A stretch of DNA of 64,000 bases, taken from Streptomyces rimosus. GTDB taxonomy: Bacteria > Actinomycetota > Actinomycetes > Streptomycetales > Streptomycetaceae. A program made the position numbers and the translations under genes. Of this stretch, positions 22,748 through 32,137 are shown piece after piece. The stretch covers positions 3,162,001 through 3,226,000 of the forward strand of contig NZ_CP023688.1 of the NCBI RefSeq assembly GCF_008704655.1, written 5' to 3'. Numbering within the stretch: position 1 is the stretch's first letter; the number at the start of each line of letters is the position of its first letter. The notes beneath the pieces are model-generated. The model did no database searches. It was not told where the DNA came from and saw only the letters and a list, made by a program, of their open reading frames with translations.

Positions 22748-23270
22748 TGGTTCAACCCCTTTATTCGTCTGTCAGTTGAGGGTGACCACTCCCTGGTCGG
22801 GGTGGGCGGGCACCGCGTCCGTGCCCTGCGCGACGGATGGCCGTCCCGCGGGGGGAGGTACGGACGCCGGGCGCGCCGCACACGCGCCCTGAGCCCCGGA
22901 TGAGGGGTGTAACGCACCTTTCTACCGGACGGGCGCGGGCCCCGACGAGTCGGATTCGTTACCCGCGGCTTACAACTCCGGCAATAGCCGTGAACAGCGT
23001 AAAGCGCTGGAAGTGCCCCACCGCCTGTCCGCACTGCGAGACGGAGGCCCGTACCGGCCGGTGCCGTGCGCCCCTTCGCGCGCGGGGCCCCCTTGGGACA
23101 CCTGGGATGCACCCCTCCGCTTACGTCCGTTATCCGATTTTGACCTGTACGACAGTCCGGATAGCGGTGTCCGGATGGCAAGATTCCGTCACCAAACGAG
23201 GTCGCGACGCCCGAAGGTGTGTGCCCGGCCCCTGCCAGTCGGCTTCTCCCTCATCCGCAGGAGGATCAGC
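22748..23270. other. 523-bp intergenic region between malic enzyme and ABC importer
   Basis: No gene supported. It must hold promoters for both divergent units. A candidate plus-strand promoter is TTGACC at 23140-23145, 16 bp, TAGCGG at 23162-23167. A short direct repeat GTCCGGAT occurs at 23155 and 23169. Lower GC around 22960-23030. Confidence 0.5.
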
Positions 23271-24245
23271 ATGACCGCAAGCCCCACCCGTCGCCCGGCC
23301 GCCGGCAGGTCTCGTTCAGCCGTGGCCGCGGCGGCCGCGGTCGCGGCCTCGCTGCTGCTGCTCAGCGCCTGCGGCGACCAGACCGACGCGGCCATCGCCA
23401 AGCGCGAGGCGGCCAAGAACCGCGACCCGAACGCGCCGCTGTTCAAGTTGCTGCCCAAGGACGTGCAGGACAAGGCGATGATCCAGGTCGGCTCGGACAT
23501 CTCATACAAGCCGGTGGAATTCCGTACCAACGGCAAGGTCACCGGCATCGACCCGGACCTCGCGGACGCCCTCGGCAAGGTGCTGGGCGTCAAGCTGAAC
23601 TTCAACAACGCCACCTTCGACACCCTCATGGGCGGCATGAAGTCCAAGCGCTACGACATCGCCATGTCGGCGATGACGGACACCAAGGACCGCCAGCAGG
23701 GGGTGGACAGCACCACCGGCAAGAAGGTCAGCGACGGCGTCGACTTCATCGACTACCTGGACGTCGGCGTCTCGATCTACACCCAGAAGGGCAAGACCCA
23801 GGGCATCGACGGCTGGGAAGCCCTGTGCGGCAAGAAGATCGCGGTGCAGCGCGGCACCGTCTCGCACGACCTGGCCAAGGAACAGACGAAGAAGTGCGAG
23901 GAGTCCGGCGCCGAGGCGATCTCCATCGAGGCGTTCGACAACGACACCGAGGCCCAGACCCGGCTGCGCACCGCGGGCGTGGACGCCGTCTCCAGCGACT
24001 ACCCGGTCGCCGCGTGGGCGGTGAAGTCCTCCGGCGGCGGCAACGACTTCCAGATGGTCGGCGGCGCTCCGGTCAAGGCCGCCCCGTACGGCATCGCGGT
24101 GCCCAAGGACAAGCGGCAGCTGCGCGACGCGCTCAAGGCGGCCATGGAGGCCATCGTGAAGAACGGCAGCTACGGCCAGGTGCTCAAGAAGTGGAACGTC
24201 ACCGACGCCGCGGTCAAGGAAGTCAAGCTCAACGGCGGCAGCTGA
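23271..24245 (+). CDS. polar amino-acid ABC transporter, substrate-binding lipoprotein
   Basis: 324 aa from ATG 23271 (AGGAGGATC ahead). Signal with basic start, hydrophobic core and lipobox LLLSAC, Cys at ~36, so a lipoprotein on the outer face of the membrane. The mature part is a type II periplasmic-binding fold of cluster 3: QVGSDISYKPVEF, GIDPDLADALGKVLGV, YDIAMSAMTDTKDRQQGVD, AVQRGTVSHDLA and KNGSYGQVLKKW, as in amino-acid/glutamate binders. First of three co-oriented genes. Substrate inferred from family only. Confidence 0.93.
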   Translation: MTASPTRRPAAGRSRSAVAAAAAVAASLLLLSACGDQTDAAIAKREAAKNRDPNAPLFKLLPKDVQDKAMIQVGSDISYKPVEFRTNGKVTGIDPDLADALGKVLGVKLNFNNATFDTLMGGMKSKRYDIAMSAMTDTKDRQQGVDSTTGKKVSDGVDFIDYLDVGVSIYTQKGKTQGIDGWEALCGKKIAVQRGTVSHDLAKEQTKKCEESGAEAISIEAFDNDTEAQTRLRTAGVDAVSSDYPVAAWAVKSSGGGNDFQMVGGAPVKAAPYGIAVPKDKRQLRDALKAAMEAIVKNGSYGQVLKKWNVTDAAVKEVKLNGGS

Positions 24246-24328
24246 GCGCGCCGAGCCCCGCCCGGCCGCGCGCCCGCTCCGCCCGCGCACGGCCCGTCCC
24301 TCCCGCCGAACGCTGAAAGGCAACACCC

Positions 24329-25273
24329 GTGTCCGTTGACGTCGACAAGCCGGCCCAGCCGCCGGCGGACGCCCCGCCGCCCGCGCCCGAGCCGATCAAG
24401 GCCATCCCCGTCCGCCATTACGGGCGCTGGGTCGCGGCGCTGGTCGTCCTCGCGCTGCTCGCCCTGCTCATCCGCGCCTTCGCGGCCGGCAAGGTCAACT
24501 GGGGCGCGATACCCGAGTACATGTTCAACGCGGACATCCTCAGGGGTCTGCGCAACACCCTGCTGATCACGGTGCTGTCGATGGTGATCGGCATCGTGCT
24601 GGGCGTGATCCTGGCCGTGATGCGGCAGTCGAAGAACCCGGTGACCTCGACGGTCGCGTGGTTCTACATCTGGTTCTTCCGCGGTACGCCGGTCTACGTC
24701 CAGCTGTTCCTGTGGTTCAACCTGGGCCTGGTCTTCCAGTACATCGACATCATGCCGATCTACAAGGACGAGTGGTCGGACTTCATGACCCCGTTCCTGT
24801 GCGCGCTGCTGGGCCTGGGGCTCAACGAGGCCGCGTACATGGCGGAGATCTGCCGCGGCGGTCTGCTGGCCGTGGACGAGGGCCAGACGGAGGCCGCGCA
24901 CGCGCTGGGCATGAGCCACGGCAAGACGCTGCGCCGGATCATCGTGCCGCAGGCGATGCGGGTGATCGTGCCGCCGACCGGCAACGAGGTCATCAACATG
25001 CTCAAGACCTCCTCGCTGGTCATCGCCGTGCAGTACTACGACCTGCTGCAGGCGGCGCAGAACGTGGGCCGCGACGCCGGGCCCGTGGTGGAGATGCTCG
25101 TCCTGGCCGCGGTCTGGTACCTGATCGCCACCTCGGTGCTCAGCGTCGGCCAGTACTACCTGGAGCGGTACTACGCACGCGGCGCCAGCCGCCAGCTGCC
25201 GCCCACGCCGATCCAGCGGCTGCGGGCCCGGTTCGGCGGCGTCAACCGTTCGTCGGCCGGAGGTGCCGCATGA
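24329..25273 (+). CDS. polar amino-acid ABC transporter permease
   Basis: 314 aa from GTG 24329 with GAAAGG upstream. An N-terminal Pro-rich cytoplasmic tail (~30 aa), then TM segments ([37 protein letters not shown] and later ones). The EAA loop is [29 protein letters not shown], shortened here by citing its start [11 protein letters not shown] and end VPQAM. His/Glu/Gln-type family. Forms the membrane channel with the ATPase encoded by the overlapping next gene. Confidence 0.94.
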   Translation: MSVDVDKPAQPPADAPPPAPEPIKAIPVRHYGRWVAALVVLALLALLIRAFAAGKVNWGAIPEYMFNADILRGLRNTLLITVLSMVIGIVLGVILAVMRQSKNPVTSTVAWFYIWFFRGTPVYVQLFLWFNLGLVFQYIDIMPIYKDEWSDFMTPFLCALLGLGLNEAAYMAEICRGGLLAVDEGQTEAAHALGMSHGKTLRRIIVPQAMRVIVPPTGNEVINMLKTSSLVIAVQYYDLLQAAQNVGRDAGPVVEMLVLAAVWYLIATSVLSVGQYYLERYYARGASRQLPPTPIQRLRARFGGVNRSSAGGAA

Positions 25274-26043
25274 CCAGCAAGTCCACCCCCATGGTCAAGG
25301 CCGAGGGCGTCCACAAGTCCTTCGGTGCCGCCCACATCCTCAAGGGCATCGATCTGGAGGTCGCGCCCCGTGAGGTGTTCTGCCTGATCGGCCCGTCCGG
25401 CTCCGGCAAGTCGACGTTCCTGCGCTGCATCAACCACCTGGAGAAGATCAACGCGGGCCGGCTGTCGGTCGACGGCGAGCTGGTCGGCTACCGGGAGGCC
25501 AACGGCAAGCTCTACGAGCTGCGCGACCGCGAGGTCTCCGCGCGCCGCCGCGACATCGGCATGGTCTTCCAGCGCTTCAACCTCTTCCCGCACATGACGG
25601 CGGTGGAGAACATCATGGAGGCGCCGGTCCAGGTCAAGGGCGAGGCCAAGGCGTCGGCCCGGGAGCGCGCGCTGAAGCTGCTGGACCGGGTCGGCCTGAA
25701 GGACAAGGCGGGCAACTACCCCTCGCAGCTGTCCGGCGGCCAGCAGCAGCGCGTGGCGATCGCCCGCGCGCTGGCCATGGAGCCGAAGCTGATGCTCTTC
25801 GACGAGCCGACCTCGGCGCTGGACCCGGAGCTGGTCGGTGATGTGCTGGACGTAATGAAGGACCTGGCCTCGGACGGTATGACGATGATCGTCGTCACCC
25901 ACGAGATGGGCTTCGCGCGCGAGGTCGGCGATTCGCTGGTCTTCATGGACGACGGCGTGGTCGTCGAATCCGGCCACCCGCGTGACGTGCTGGGCAAGCC
26001 GCAGCACGAGCGCACCAAGTCCTTCCTGTCCAAGGTGCTCTGA
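25270..26043 (+). CDS. polar amino-acid ABC transporter ATP-binding protein
   Basis: 257 aa from ATG 25270, overlapping the permease stop by four bases (ATGA). Walker [10 protein letters not shown] (~43-51), Q-loop [11 protein letters not shown], signature [16 protein letters not shown], Walker [15 protein letters not shown] and the switch His in VVTHEMGFA. The GlnQ/HisP subfamily. Energises amino-acid uptake. Terminated by a long hairpin shared with the convergent methyltransferase gene. Confidence 0.96.
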   Translation: MTSKSTPMVKAEGVHKSFGAAHILKGIDLEVAPREVFCLIGPSGSGKSTFLRCINHLEKINAGRLSVDGELVGYREANGKLYELRDREVSARRRDIGMVFQRFNLFPHMTAVENIMEAPVQVKGEAKASARERALKLLDRVGLKDKAGNYPSQLSGGQQQRVAIARALAMEPKLMLFDEPTSALDPELVGDVLDVMKDLASDGMTMIVVTHEMGFAREVGDSLVFMDDGVVVESGHPRDVLGKPQHERTKSFLSKVL

Positions 26044-26072
26044 CACCGCCGGGGAGGGCACGGGGACCTACG

Positions 26073-26125
26073 TGACGGGCGGTACGTACGGGCGCGGCCG
26101 GCGCCTTCGTACGTACCGCCCGTCA
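26073..26125. terminator. bidirectional terminator, 18-bp perfect arms
   Basis: TGACGGGCGGTACGTACG (26073-26090) and its exact complement at 26108-26125 with a 17-base loop, between the convergent ABC and methyltransferase genes. Confidence 0.85.
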
Positions 26126-26158
26126 TGGGCGCGGCCCGCCGGGCGGACCGGGCGGGGC

Positions 26159-26920
26159 TTACTTCAGGCCGAGGACCAGCGCGTCCATGGGCGAGCGCCA
26201 CACCGCACGCGCCTCGCCGAAGCCGGACTCGCGCAGCACCTCGCAGTGCCAGGCGACCGAGGGGGTGTCGCCGTCGGCGTGCTCGCCGTAGATCTCGAAG
26301 CGCTCGGCGGTCGGCGCGGCGAGCACCGGGTCGGCGGCGGCCCTGTCCCACCAGGCGCGCCAGTCGAGCGCGCCCGCCTCCTTGGCCCGCTCCTGGCGCG
26401 CGTGCCGGAAGGCGCGCTCGGCCGCGTCGATGCGCGGGGTGTCGCCGTCGGGCATGTGGTCGGCGTTCATGAAGACGCCGCCCTCCCGGACGAGGCCGCC
26501 GAGCTGGCCGTACAGTCCGCGCAGCGGTCCGGTGTGCATCCAGTGCAGGGCGGTGGCGGTGAGCACGGCGTCGTAAGAGTCGTGGGGCAGCGCTTCGGTC
26601 CAGCGGGGGTCCTTGAGGTCGGCGCGGACGAACGTCACCCGGTCATCGCCGGCGAAGTACCCCTCGGCGATGGCCAGCAGCGCCGGGTCGAGGTCCACCC
26701 CGACGCTCACGGCCTTGGGGAACCGCTTGAGCAGCCGGTCGGAGATACTGCCCGTACCGCACGCGAGGTCCAGTACCCGGGGCTCGGTGCCGACCAGTGC
26801 CTCGACCATGTCCAGCATCACGCGGAACCGCTCCTCGCGGTCCGGCATGTACCACTCCTGCTGGCGGTCCCAACTGTCCTGCCAACCCTGCCAGTCAGTA
26901 CCGACAACGGTCTCGGTCAT
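26159..26920 (-). CDS. class I SAM-dependent methyltransferase
   Basis: 253 aa from ATG 26920; GGAGGTAACGCT ahead decides this start over the longer frame. SAM motif I VLDLACGTGSISDRL (~45-60), motif II acidic VGVDLDP, and post-I VTFVRADLKDP with SYDAVLTATALHWM. Substrate unknown; the family includes ubiquinone/trans-aconitate-type methyltransferases. Divergent from the CGNR gene, with a symmetrical element between them. Confidence 0.92.
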   Translation of the reverse strand: MTETVVGTDWQGWQDSWDRQQEWYMPDREERFRVMLDMVEALVGTEPRVLDLACGTGSISDRLLKRFPKAVSVGVDLDPALLAIAEGYFAGDDRVTFVRADLKDPRWTEALPHDSYDAVLTATALHWMHTGPLRGLYGQLGGLVREGGVFMNADHMPDGDTPRIDAAERAFRHARQERAKEAGALDWRAWWDRAAADPVLAAPTAERFEIYGEHADGDTPSVAWHCEVLRESGFGEARAVWRSPMDALVLGLK

Positions 26921-26936
26921 AGCGTTACCTCCAGGC

Positions 26937-26969
26937 CGTAATACCCTCGTAGCAACAACACCTATTACG
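26937..26969. promoter_or_regulatory. CGTAATA-N19-TATTACG symmetric element
   Basis: Perfect 7-bp arms in the only AT-rich stretch here, between the divergent methyltransferase and CGNR genes. Arm spacing of 26 bp centre to centre could hold two dimers or one large one; alternatively the arms are the two promoters' -10 boxes. Confidence 0.45.
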
Positions 26970-26999
26970 AACACTAGAGCGCGCGCGTAAGGACTACAA

Positions 27000-27629
27000 G
27001 TGGAACTGGCCTATTACTCGGACTACGCCGTTCGCCTGGTCAACACCGAGGAGCCCGAGCGCGGCGGCGACAGCCTGACCTCGGTCGAGGCCGTGCGCGA
27101 GCTGTTCGGACCGGCCCAGCAGATGGCCCGCAGGGCGACCGAGAGCGACGTCACCCGCCTGCGCGCGGTACGGGCGCGGCTGCGCGCCGTCTTCGAGGCC
27201 GCCGACGAGGGCGACGAGGTGCGCGCCGTGGACCTGCTCAACGCGCTCATGATGGAGTTCCCGGTCAGCCCGCAGATCTCCGGCCACGAGTTCCGCGACG
27301 AGGACGGCCGCCCCAAGTGGCACATGCACATCGCCGACCACGCGGCCAACGCCACCGCCGGCTACACCGCCACCGCGTCCATGGGCCTGGCCATCCAGCT
27401 CACCGACCTGGGCGTGGACCGGCTCGGCATCTGCCAGGCACGCCCGTGCCGCAACGCCTACCTCGACACCTCGACCAACCGCTCCCGGCGCTACTGCTCC
27501 GACCGCTGCGCGACCCGCGCCAACGTCGCCGCCTACCGGGCCCGCAAGCGCCTGGACGGCGAGCGCTCGGCCCGTACCGGCCGGACCGCGGAGACCGCCC
27601 AGGACAGCGCGCCCGACAGCGAACGCTGA
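27000..27629 (+). CDS. CGNR zinc-finger (ABATE-type) protein
   Basis: 209 aa from GTG 27000 with AAGGA 6 nt ahead. The N-terminal ~130 aa form the ABATE-like stress-response domain (YSDYAVRLVNTEEPER, SVEAVRELFGPAQQMARRAT). A CGNR-type zinc finger follows: C-x4-C...YCSDRCATRANVAAYRARK, residues ~145-182. Disordered tail. These proteins are regarded as DNA-binding stress regulators. Its 3' end overlaps the convergent sodX gene by 97 bp. It may act on the divergent methyltransferase. Confidence 0.88.
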   Translation: MELAYYSDYAVRLVNTEEPERGGDSLTSVEAVRELFGPAQQMARRATESDVTRLRAVRARLRAVFEAADEGDEVRAVDLLNALMMEFPVSPQISGHEFRDEDGRPKWHMHIADHAANATAGYTATASMGLAIQLTDLGVDRLGICQARPCRNAYLDTSTNRSRRYCSDRCATRANVAAYRARKRLDGERSARTGRTAETAQDSAPDSER

Positions 27630-27997
27630 AAGCCGCGCGGCGGCCGCACCCGCACCCACGCGCGGGCGACCACCAGCTCGTCGGGCACCACACCGAACTC
27701 CCGGCTGTCGTTCTCCACGAACGGGTTGTCCCCCTGGACCCACCAGCCGTCCCCGCGCCGCTCCACGGCCCGTTTGACGATCAGCAGGTCCTGCCGGAAC
27801 GGGTGGCGCAGCACGACCACGTCACCCGGCCGTACCACCGCCCCGTACTGGACCACCAGCTGGTCGCCGGGCCGCAGCGTCGGCACCATCGACGGGTTGT
27901 AGACCTCGGCCAGGCCGAAGGCCCTCAGCCATCCCCTGCGCTCCCGCCCCTGCTCCTCCCCCTGCTCCGGCCCGCGTTCTTCCAGCCGCTCCGGCAT
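27533..27997 (-). CDS. sodX: nickel-type superoxide dismutase maturation protease
   Basis: 154 aa from ATG 27997; GGGAGG lies 10 nt before this ATG and only 1 nt before GTG 28006. S26 signal-peptidase-like fold: catalytic Ser in YNPSMVPTL, Lys in LLIVKRAV, and GDNPFVENDSREFG. No TM anchor is visible. It removes the SodN leader so that His1 and Cys2 can bind nickel. Divergent from sodN with 185 bp between. The last ~30 residues are encoded in the overlap with the CGNR gene and are Arg/Ser-rich. Confidence 0.93.
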   Translation of the reverse strand: MPERLEERGPEQGEEQGRERRGWLRAFGLAEVYNPSMVPTLRPGDQLVVQYGAVVRPGDVVVLRHPFRQDLLIVKRAVERRGDGWWVQGDNPFVENDSREFGVVPDELVVARAWVRVRPPRGFQRSLSGALSWAVSAVRPVRAERSPSRRLRAR

Positions 27998-28182
27998 CCG
28001 CCACACCTCCCGGTCCGGGCCCGGTGACCGCCACGGCCCGGTCGTCCGCTCCCGGTCCCATCCTCCATCAGTCCCAGCCTCGCACCGGCCTTTTGCCCTA
28101 AGACCCCCGGGGCACCCGAGAAAAGGCTTCCCGCAGCGAGTAATCTCGCACCTGAGAAGACGATCACGAGGAAGGACTGAAC

Positions 28183-28578
28183 ATGCTTTCCCGCCTGTTC
28201 GCCCCCAAGGTGAAGGTCAGCGCCCACTGCGACCTGCCCTGCGGTGTCTACGACCCGGCCCAGGCCCGTATCGAGGCCGAGTCGGTCAAGGCCATCCAGG
28301 AGAAGTACCAGGCCAACGAGGACGCGGACTACCGCACCCGCGCCGTCGTCATCAAGGAACAGCGCGCGGAGCTGGCCAAGCACCACGTCTCGGTGCTGTG
28401 GAGCGACTACTTCAAGCCCCCGCACTTCGAGAAGTACCCGGAGCTGCACCAGCTGGTCAACGACACCCTCAAGGCGCTGAGCGCCGCCAAGGGCTCGAAC
28501 GACCCCGCCACCGGCCAGAAGGCCCTGGACTACATCGCCCAGATCGACAAGATCTTCTGGGAGACGAAGCAGGGCTGA
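28183..28578 (+). CDS. sodN: nickel superoxide dismutase
   Basis: 131 aa from ATG 28183 (GAGGAAGG ahead). 14-aa leader ending KVSA, then the nickel hook HCDLPCGVY; cleavage leaves His15 as the new N-terminus, with Cys16 and Cys20 as ligands. The rest is the four-helix bundle. Hexameric cytoplasmic enzyme converting superoxide to peroxide and oxygen. Paired with sodX. Regulation in streptomycetes is nickel-dependent; I see a GCGAG-TAAT-CTCGC palindrome at 28136-28149 in the leader but no clear Nur box. Confidence 0.98.
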   Translation: MLSRLFAPKVKVSAHCDLPCGVYDPAQARIEAESVKAIQEKYQANEDADYRTRAVVIKEQRAELAKHHVSVLWSDYFKPPHFEKYPELHQLVNDTLKALSAAKGSNDPATGQKALDYIAQIDKIFWETKQG

Positions 28579-28763
28579 CCCGCCCGCCGGCCGGACCGCC
28601 GCGCATCCGTCACCAGGACCGCGCCCGCTCCGGCCCCCTTCGCGTCACCGCACCCGGTCCGCGCGGCGCTCTCCCGGCGCCCAGCGGGCCGGGTGCGGCG
28701 GTTTCCACGCACTGGCGCATCCGCGTACCCGCCGGTCGGCCCGTGTTTCGATAGGCTCGGAAC

Positions 28764-29363
28764 GTGACGACTGACCGCTGTCCCGCGGACCACTACGAGG
28801 TCCTGGCCGTCGCTTCCTCCGCGGGCGGCATCAAGGCCCTGACCGCGGTCCTCGGCACGCTCGGGGCGGACTTCCCCGTCCCGGTCCTGGTGGTCCAGCA
28901 CCTCGACCCACGGCACCGCACGGTCATCGCCGAGGTCCTCGCCCGGCGCACCGAGCTGCGGGTCAAGCTGGCCGGGGCGGACGAGCGCGCCCGCCCCGGG
29001 ACCGTCTACATCGCACCCCCCGACCGGCACCTCCTGGTCGGGCCCGGAGGTACGCTGACGCTCTCCGGCAGCGAACTGGTCCACTTCCTGCGCCCCTCCG
29101 CCGACCTGCTCTTCGAGTCGGTCGCCGGGGCGTACGGGGCACAGGCGATCGGCTGTGTGCTGACCGGGACCGGCAGCGACGGCGCCATGGGCGTGGACGC
29201 CATCAAGTCACGCGGCGGCACGGTGATCTCCGAGGATCCCCGTACGGCCGAATTCAAGGGAATGCCAGAGGCAGCGGTGGGTACGGGATCGGTGGACTTC
29301 GTGCTGCCCCTGGAAGAGATCGCCGCGGTCATCCGCGGTCTTGTCGAGACCAAGAGGCAGTAA
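28764..29363 (+). CDS. CheB-type protein-glutamate methylesterase domain protein
   Basis: 199 aa from GTG 28764; TAGGCT (28752-28757) six bases upstream makes a leaderless mRNA likely. CheB catalytic domain without receiver: Ser in ASSAGGIKAL, His in VVQHLDPRH, Asp in GTGSDGAMGV. With no phosphoreceiver it is not regulated as classical CheB. The stop overlaps the cheR-type start by one base (TAATG). Partner of the CheR-PAS protein in a non-chemotactic sensory pathway. Confidence 0.93.
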   Translation: MTTDRCPADHYEVLAVASSAGGIKALTAVLGTLGADFPVPVLVVQHLDPRHRTVIAEVLARRTELRVKLAGADERARPGTVYIAPPDRHLLVGPGGTLTLSGSELVHFLRPSADLLFESVAGAYGAQAIGCVLTGTGSDGAMGVDAIKSRGGTVISEDPRTAEFKGMPEAAVGTGSVDFVLPLEEIAAVIRGLVETKRQ

Positions 29364-31231
29364 TGGGTGAAGCTCGGGATGTCGAGGCGGACGAGGAACT
29401 GGAGGAGTTGCTCGGTTTTCTGAGGGACGCCCGCGGCTTCGACTTCACCGGTTACAAGCGCTCGTCGCTCGGCCGGCGCATCCGCAAGCGAATGGCCGAT
29501 GTCGAGGCCGATACCTACGCGGATTACCGGGATCGCCTGGAGACGAACGCCGATGAATTCAACGCCCTCTTCAACACCATTCTGATCAACGTGACCTCCT
29601 TCTTCCGGGATCCCGACGCCTGGACGTTCCTGCAGCGCGAGGTGGTACCCGAGCTGCTCGCGGACACCGGCTCCGACGAGGAGATCCGGGTGTGGAGCGC
29701 GGGCTGCTCCAGCGGCGAGGAGGCGTACTCCCTCGCCATCATGTTCGCCGAGGCGATGGGCGTCGAGGAGGCCCTGAACCGGGTCAAGATCTACGCCACC
29801 GACGTGGACGAAGAGGCGCTGCGCGACGCCCGCTCCGGCCTGTACACGGCCAAGTCGCTGGAGCCGCTCAGCCCGGAGCTGCGCGAGACCTACTTCGAGC
29901 AGAACGGCACCCGCTTCAACTTCCGTACCGATCTGCGCCGCCGGGTGATCTTCGGGCGGCACGACATCACCCGGGACGCCCCGATCTCCCGGCTGGACCT
30001 GCTGGTCTGCCGCAACGCGCTGATGTACTTCAACGTCGAGGCGCAGCGGCAGATCATCGACCGGTTCCACTTCGCGCTGCGCGAGCGCGGCTTCCTCTTC
30101 CTCGGGAAGGCGGAGATGCTGCTCAACGACGCGGAGCGGTTCGAGGTGCTGAGCATGCGCCAGCGCGCGTTCCGCCGGCGCCCCGGGGAGGCCGGACCGC
30201 CGTACCACTCCGCGCCCGCGAAGATCCGGGTGGGGCTGGGCAGCGAGAAGCTGACCACCGCCGCCCGCAGCCGGCAGCTGCGCGACCTGATCCTGGACGC
30301 CAACCCGGCCCCGGCCATCGCGGTGGACGGCGAGGGCACCGCGGTGCTCATCAACAGCCAGGCGCGCGCCCAGTTCGGACTGACCTCCAACGACATCGGC
30401 CGGCCCTTCCAGGACCTGGAGATCTCCTACCGGCCCGTCGAGCTGCGCTCGCTGATCGAGCAGGCCACGCACGAGCGCCGCACGCTGCGCGTCAACGGCG
30501 CCGAGCGGCGGGTCGGCGAGGAGATCCAGTACTTCGACATCCTCATCCAGCCGCTCATGGGCACCAACGGGCTGCTGGCCGCGACCAACATCACCTTCAC
30601 CGACGTCACCGTGTCCACCCAGCTCAAGGCCGAGAACAAGCGCGTGCGCGAAGACCTGGAGACGGCGTACGAAGAGCTCCAGTCCACGAACGAGGAGCTG
30701 GAGACCACCAACGAGGAACTCCAGTCGAGCATCGAGGAACTGGAAACGACCAACGAAGAACTCCAGTCGACCAACGAGGAACTGGAGACCACCAACGAAG
30801 AACTCCAGTCGGGCAACGAGGAACTGGAGACGATGAATGAGGAGATGCGCACCCGCACCGAGGAGCTGGACGAGGCCCGCGCCTTCCTCGAAGGCGTCGT
30901 CACCTCCATCGCCGCCGGCGTGGTCGTCCTCGACAAGGACCTGAAGGTCAAGAGCTGGAACCGGGGCGCGATGGACATGTGGGGGCTGCGCCCGGACGAG
31001 GTCATCGACGAGCCGTTCTTCTCGCTGGACTTCGGGCTGCCCACCGAGATGCTGCGCCCGGCCGTCGAGAAGTGCATGGAGTCGGGCAAGCGCACGGCCC
31101 CCTCCCGGATCTCGGCCGTCAACCGGATCGGGCGGCCCATCACCTGCAACGTGCTCTGCTCACCGTTCGACCGCCACAACGGCGGCGTCGTCCTGCTGCT
31201 GGAGGCGGACCGCAACGACGGCAACGACTGA
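29363..31231 (+). CDS. CheR methyltransferase fused to PAS domains through a repetitive coiled coil
   Basis: 622 aa. Residues ~10-275 are a CheR methyltransferase: an N-terminal helical domain with SSLGRRIRKRM, then SAM motif VWSAGCSSGEEAYSLAI and CRNALMYFN. A PAS-like domain at ~300-420 (LILDANPAPAIAVDGEGTAV). Residues ~422-502 are a long coiled coil of alternating EELQSTN and EELETTN heptads. A second PAS at ~510-615 (ILDKDLKVKSW-like VVLDKDLKVKSWNRGAMDMW). Such CheB/CheR-PAS proteins normally also fuse a histidine kinase, absent here. Likely a sensor whose output is methylation or protein contact. Confidence 0.93.
   Translation: MGEARDVEADEELEELLGFLRDARGFDFTGYKRSSLGRRIRKRMADVEADTYADYRDRLETNADEFNALFNTILINVTSFFRDPDAWTFLQREVVPELLADTGSDEEIRVWSAGCSSGEEAYSLAIMFAEAMGVEEALNRVKIYATDVDEEALRDARSGLYTAKSLEPLSPELRETYFEQNGTRFNFRTDLRRRVIFGRHDITRDAPISRLDLLVCRNALMYFNVEAQRQIIDRFHFALRERGFLFLGKAEMLLNDAERFEVLSMRQRAFRRRPGEAGPPYHSAPAKIRVGLGSEKLTTAARSRQLRDLILDANPAPAIAVDGEGTAVLINSQARAQFGLTSNDIGRPFQDLEISYRPVELRSLIEQATHERRTLRVNGAERRVGEEIQYFDILIQPLMGTNGLLAATNITFTDVTVSTQLKAENKRVREDLETAYEELQSTNEELETTNEELQSSIEELETTNEELQSTNEELETTNEELQSGNEELETMNEEMRTRTEELDEARAFLEGVVTSIAAGVVVLDKDLKVKSWNRGAMDMWGLRPDEVIDEPFFSLDFGLPTEMLRPAVEKCMESGKRTAPSRISAVNRIGRPITCNVLCSPFDRHNGGVVLLLEADRNDGND
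30660..30840 (+). repeat. in-frame heptad repeat (EELQ/EELE) of the coiled coil
   Basis: Near-identical 21- and 42-base units encode alternating Glu-Glu-Leu-Gln and Glu-Glu-Leu-Glu heptads. Length could change by slippage or recombination. Confidence 0.85.
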
Positions 31232-31258
31232 GAGCCACCAGGGGCGTACGCTGTGGAC

Positions 31259-32116
31259 ATGGTTTGGGGCTCACGCAGGGACGTCCAGGCGGAGCTGGCT
31301 CGCTGCCGTGCGGCCAGGGCCCGGCAGCGTGCGGAGCACGCCGCCGCCTGTGCCGAGCAACAGGAGATCCTGGCGGCCTCGGTCGGTGGAGAGCTGCACC
31401 GCCATCTGGCGGACGCCTACCGCCGCTCCGCCGAGTGCCACCTGTCCTCCGCCCGTCTGCAGGAGGCGTACGCCGAGCGGATGAGCGCCTGGGGCGGCGA
31501 CGAGACCAGCCGGCCGCGCTTCATGACGTGTGTGGCGGAGGCGTGCGGGACGCCCAGCGCGGCCCTCACCCTGATGAACGCCGACCACGGCCAGCTCTCC
31601 GTCGCCGCCTCCGACGACCCCTCCCGGGCCGCGCAGGACCTGGAGTTCGTACTCGGCGAGGGACCGGCCCACGACGCGTCGGTGAGCGGCCGCCTGGTCG
31701 CCGCGAGCGGGCGGACCATCGAGCGCCGCTGGCCCGCCTTCGGCCCCGCACTGACCTCACTGGGCATCCACGAGGTGCTCACCGCCCCGCTGCGCACGGA
31801 AGGCAGCTGTATCGGCGCGCTCGCGGTCTTCGACCCGGGCGCCGGGCCGGGCACCGCCGACACGCTCACGGTCGTCGCCGACGCCCTCACCCGTACGGTG
31901 CTCCTCGGCCCCGACGCCGACCCCGAACTGTACGACGGCGCCGACCACCGCGACTGTGTCCAGCAGGCCGCCGGCATGCTCTCCGTCCAGGCCGGCTGCC
32001 GGGTGCAGGACGCGCTCGCACTGATCAAAGCACGGGCATTCGCCGACGGGCAGGCGCCGGACGCCGTCGCGCGGCGGATCATCGACGGCACGCTGAAACT
32101 CGCCCAGGGCAGCTGA
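31259..32116 (+). CDS. GAF-ANTAR regulator
   Basis: 285 aa from ATG 31259, six bases after a TACGCT -10 (31247-31252), so leaderless; GTG 31253 would touch the -10. An N-terminal helical segment rich in Arg/Ala/Glu (~1-75), a GAF domain (~80-225) and a C-terminal ANTAR domain (QQAAGMLSVQAGCRVQDALAL, then AFADGQAPDAVARRIIDG). ANTAR proteins bind paired hairpins in nascent RNA and block termination. Next gene also ends in ANTAR; together with CheB/CheR they form a signalling run. Confidence 0.88.
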   Translation: MVWGSRRDVQAELARCRAARARQRAEHAAACAEQQEILAASVGGELHRHLADAYRRSAECHLSSARLQEAYAERMSAWGGDETSRPRFMTCVAEACGTPSAALTLMNADHGQLSVAASDDPSRAAQDLEFVLGEGPAHDASVSGRLVAASGRTIERRWPAFGPALTSLGIHEVLTAPLRTEGSCIGALAVFDPGAGPGTADTLTVVADALTRTVLLGPDADPELYDGADHRDCVQQAAGMLSVQAGCRVQDALALIKARAFADGQAPDAVARRIIDGTLKLAQGS

Positions 32117-32137
32117 ACCCACGAGGGGATCCAACCC

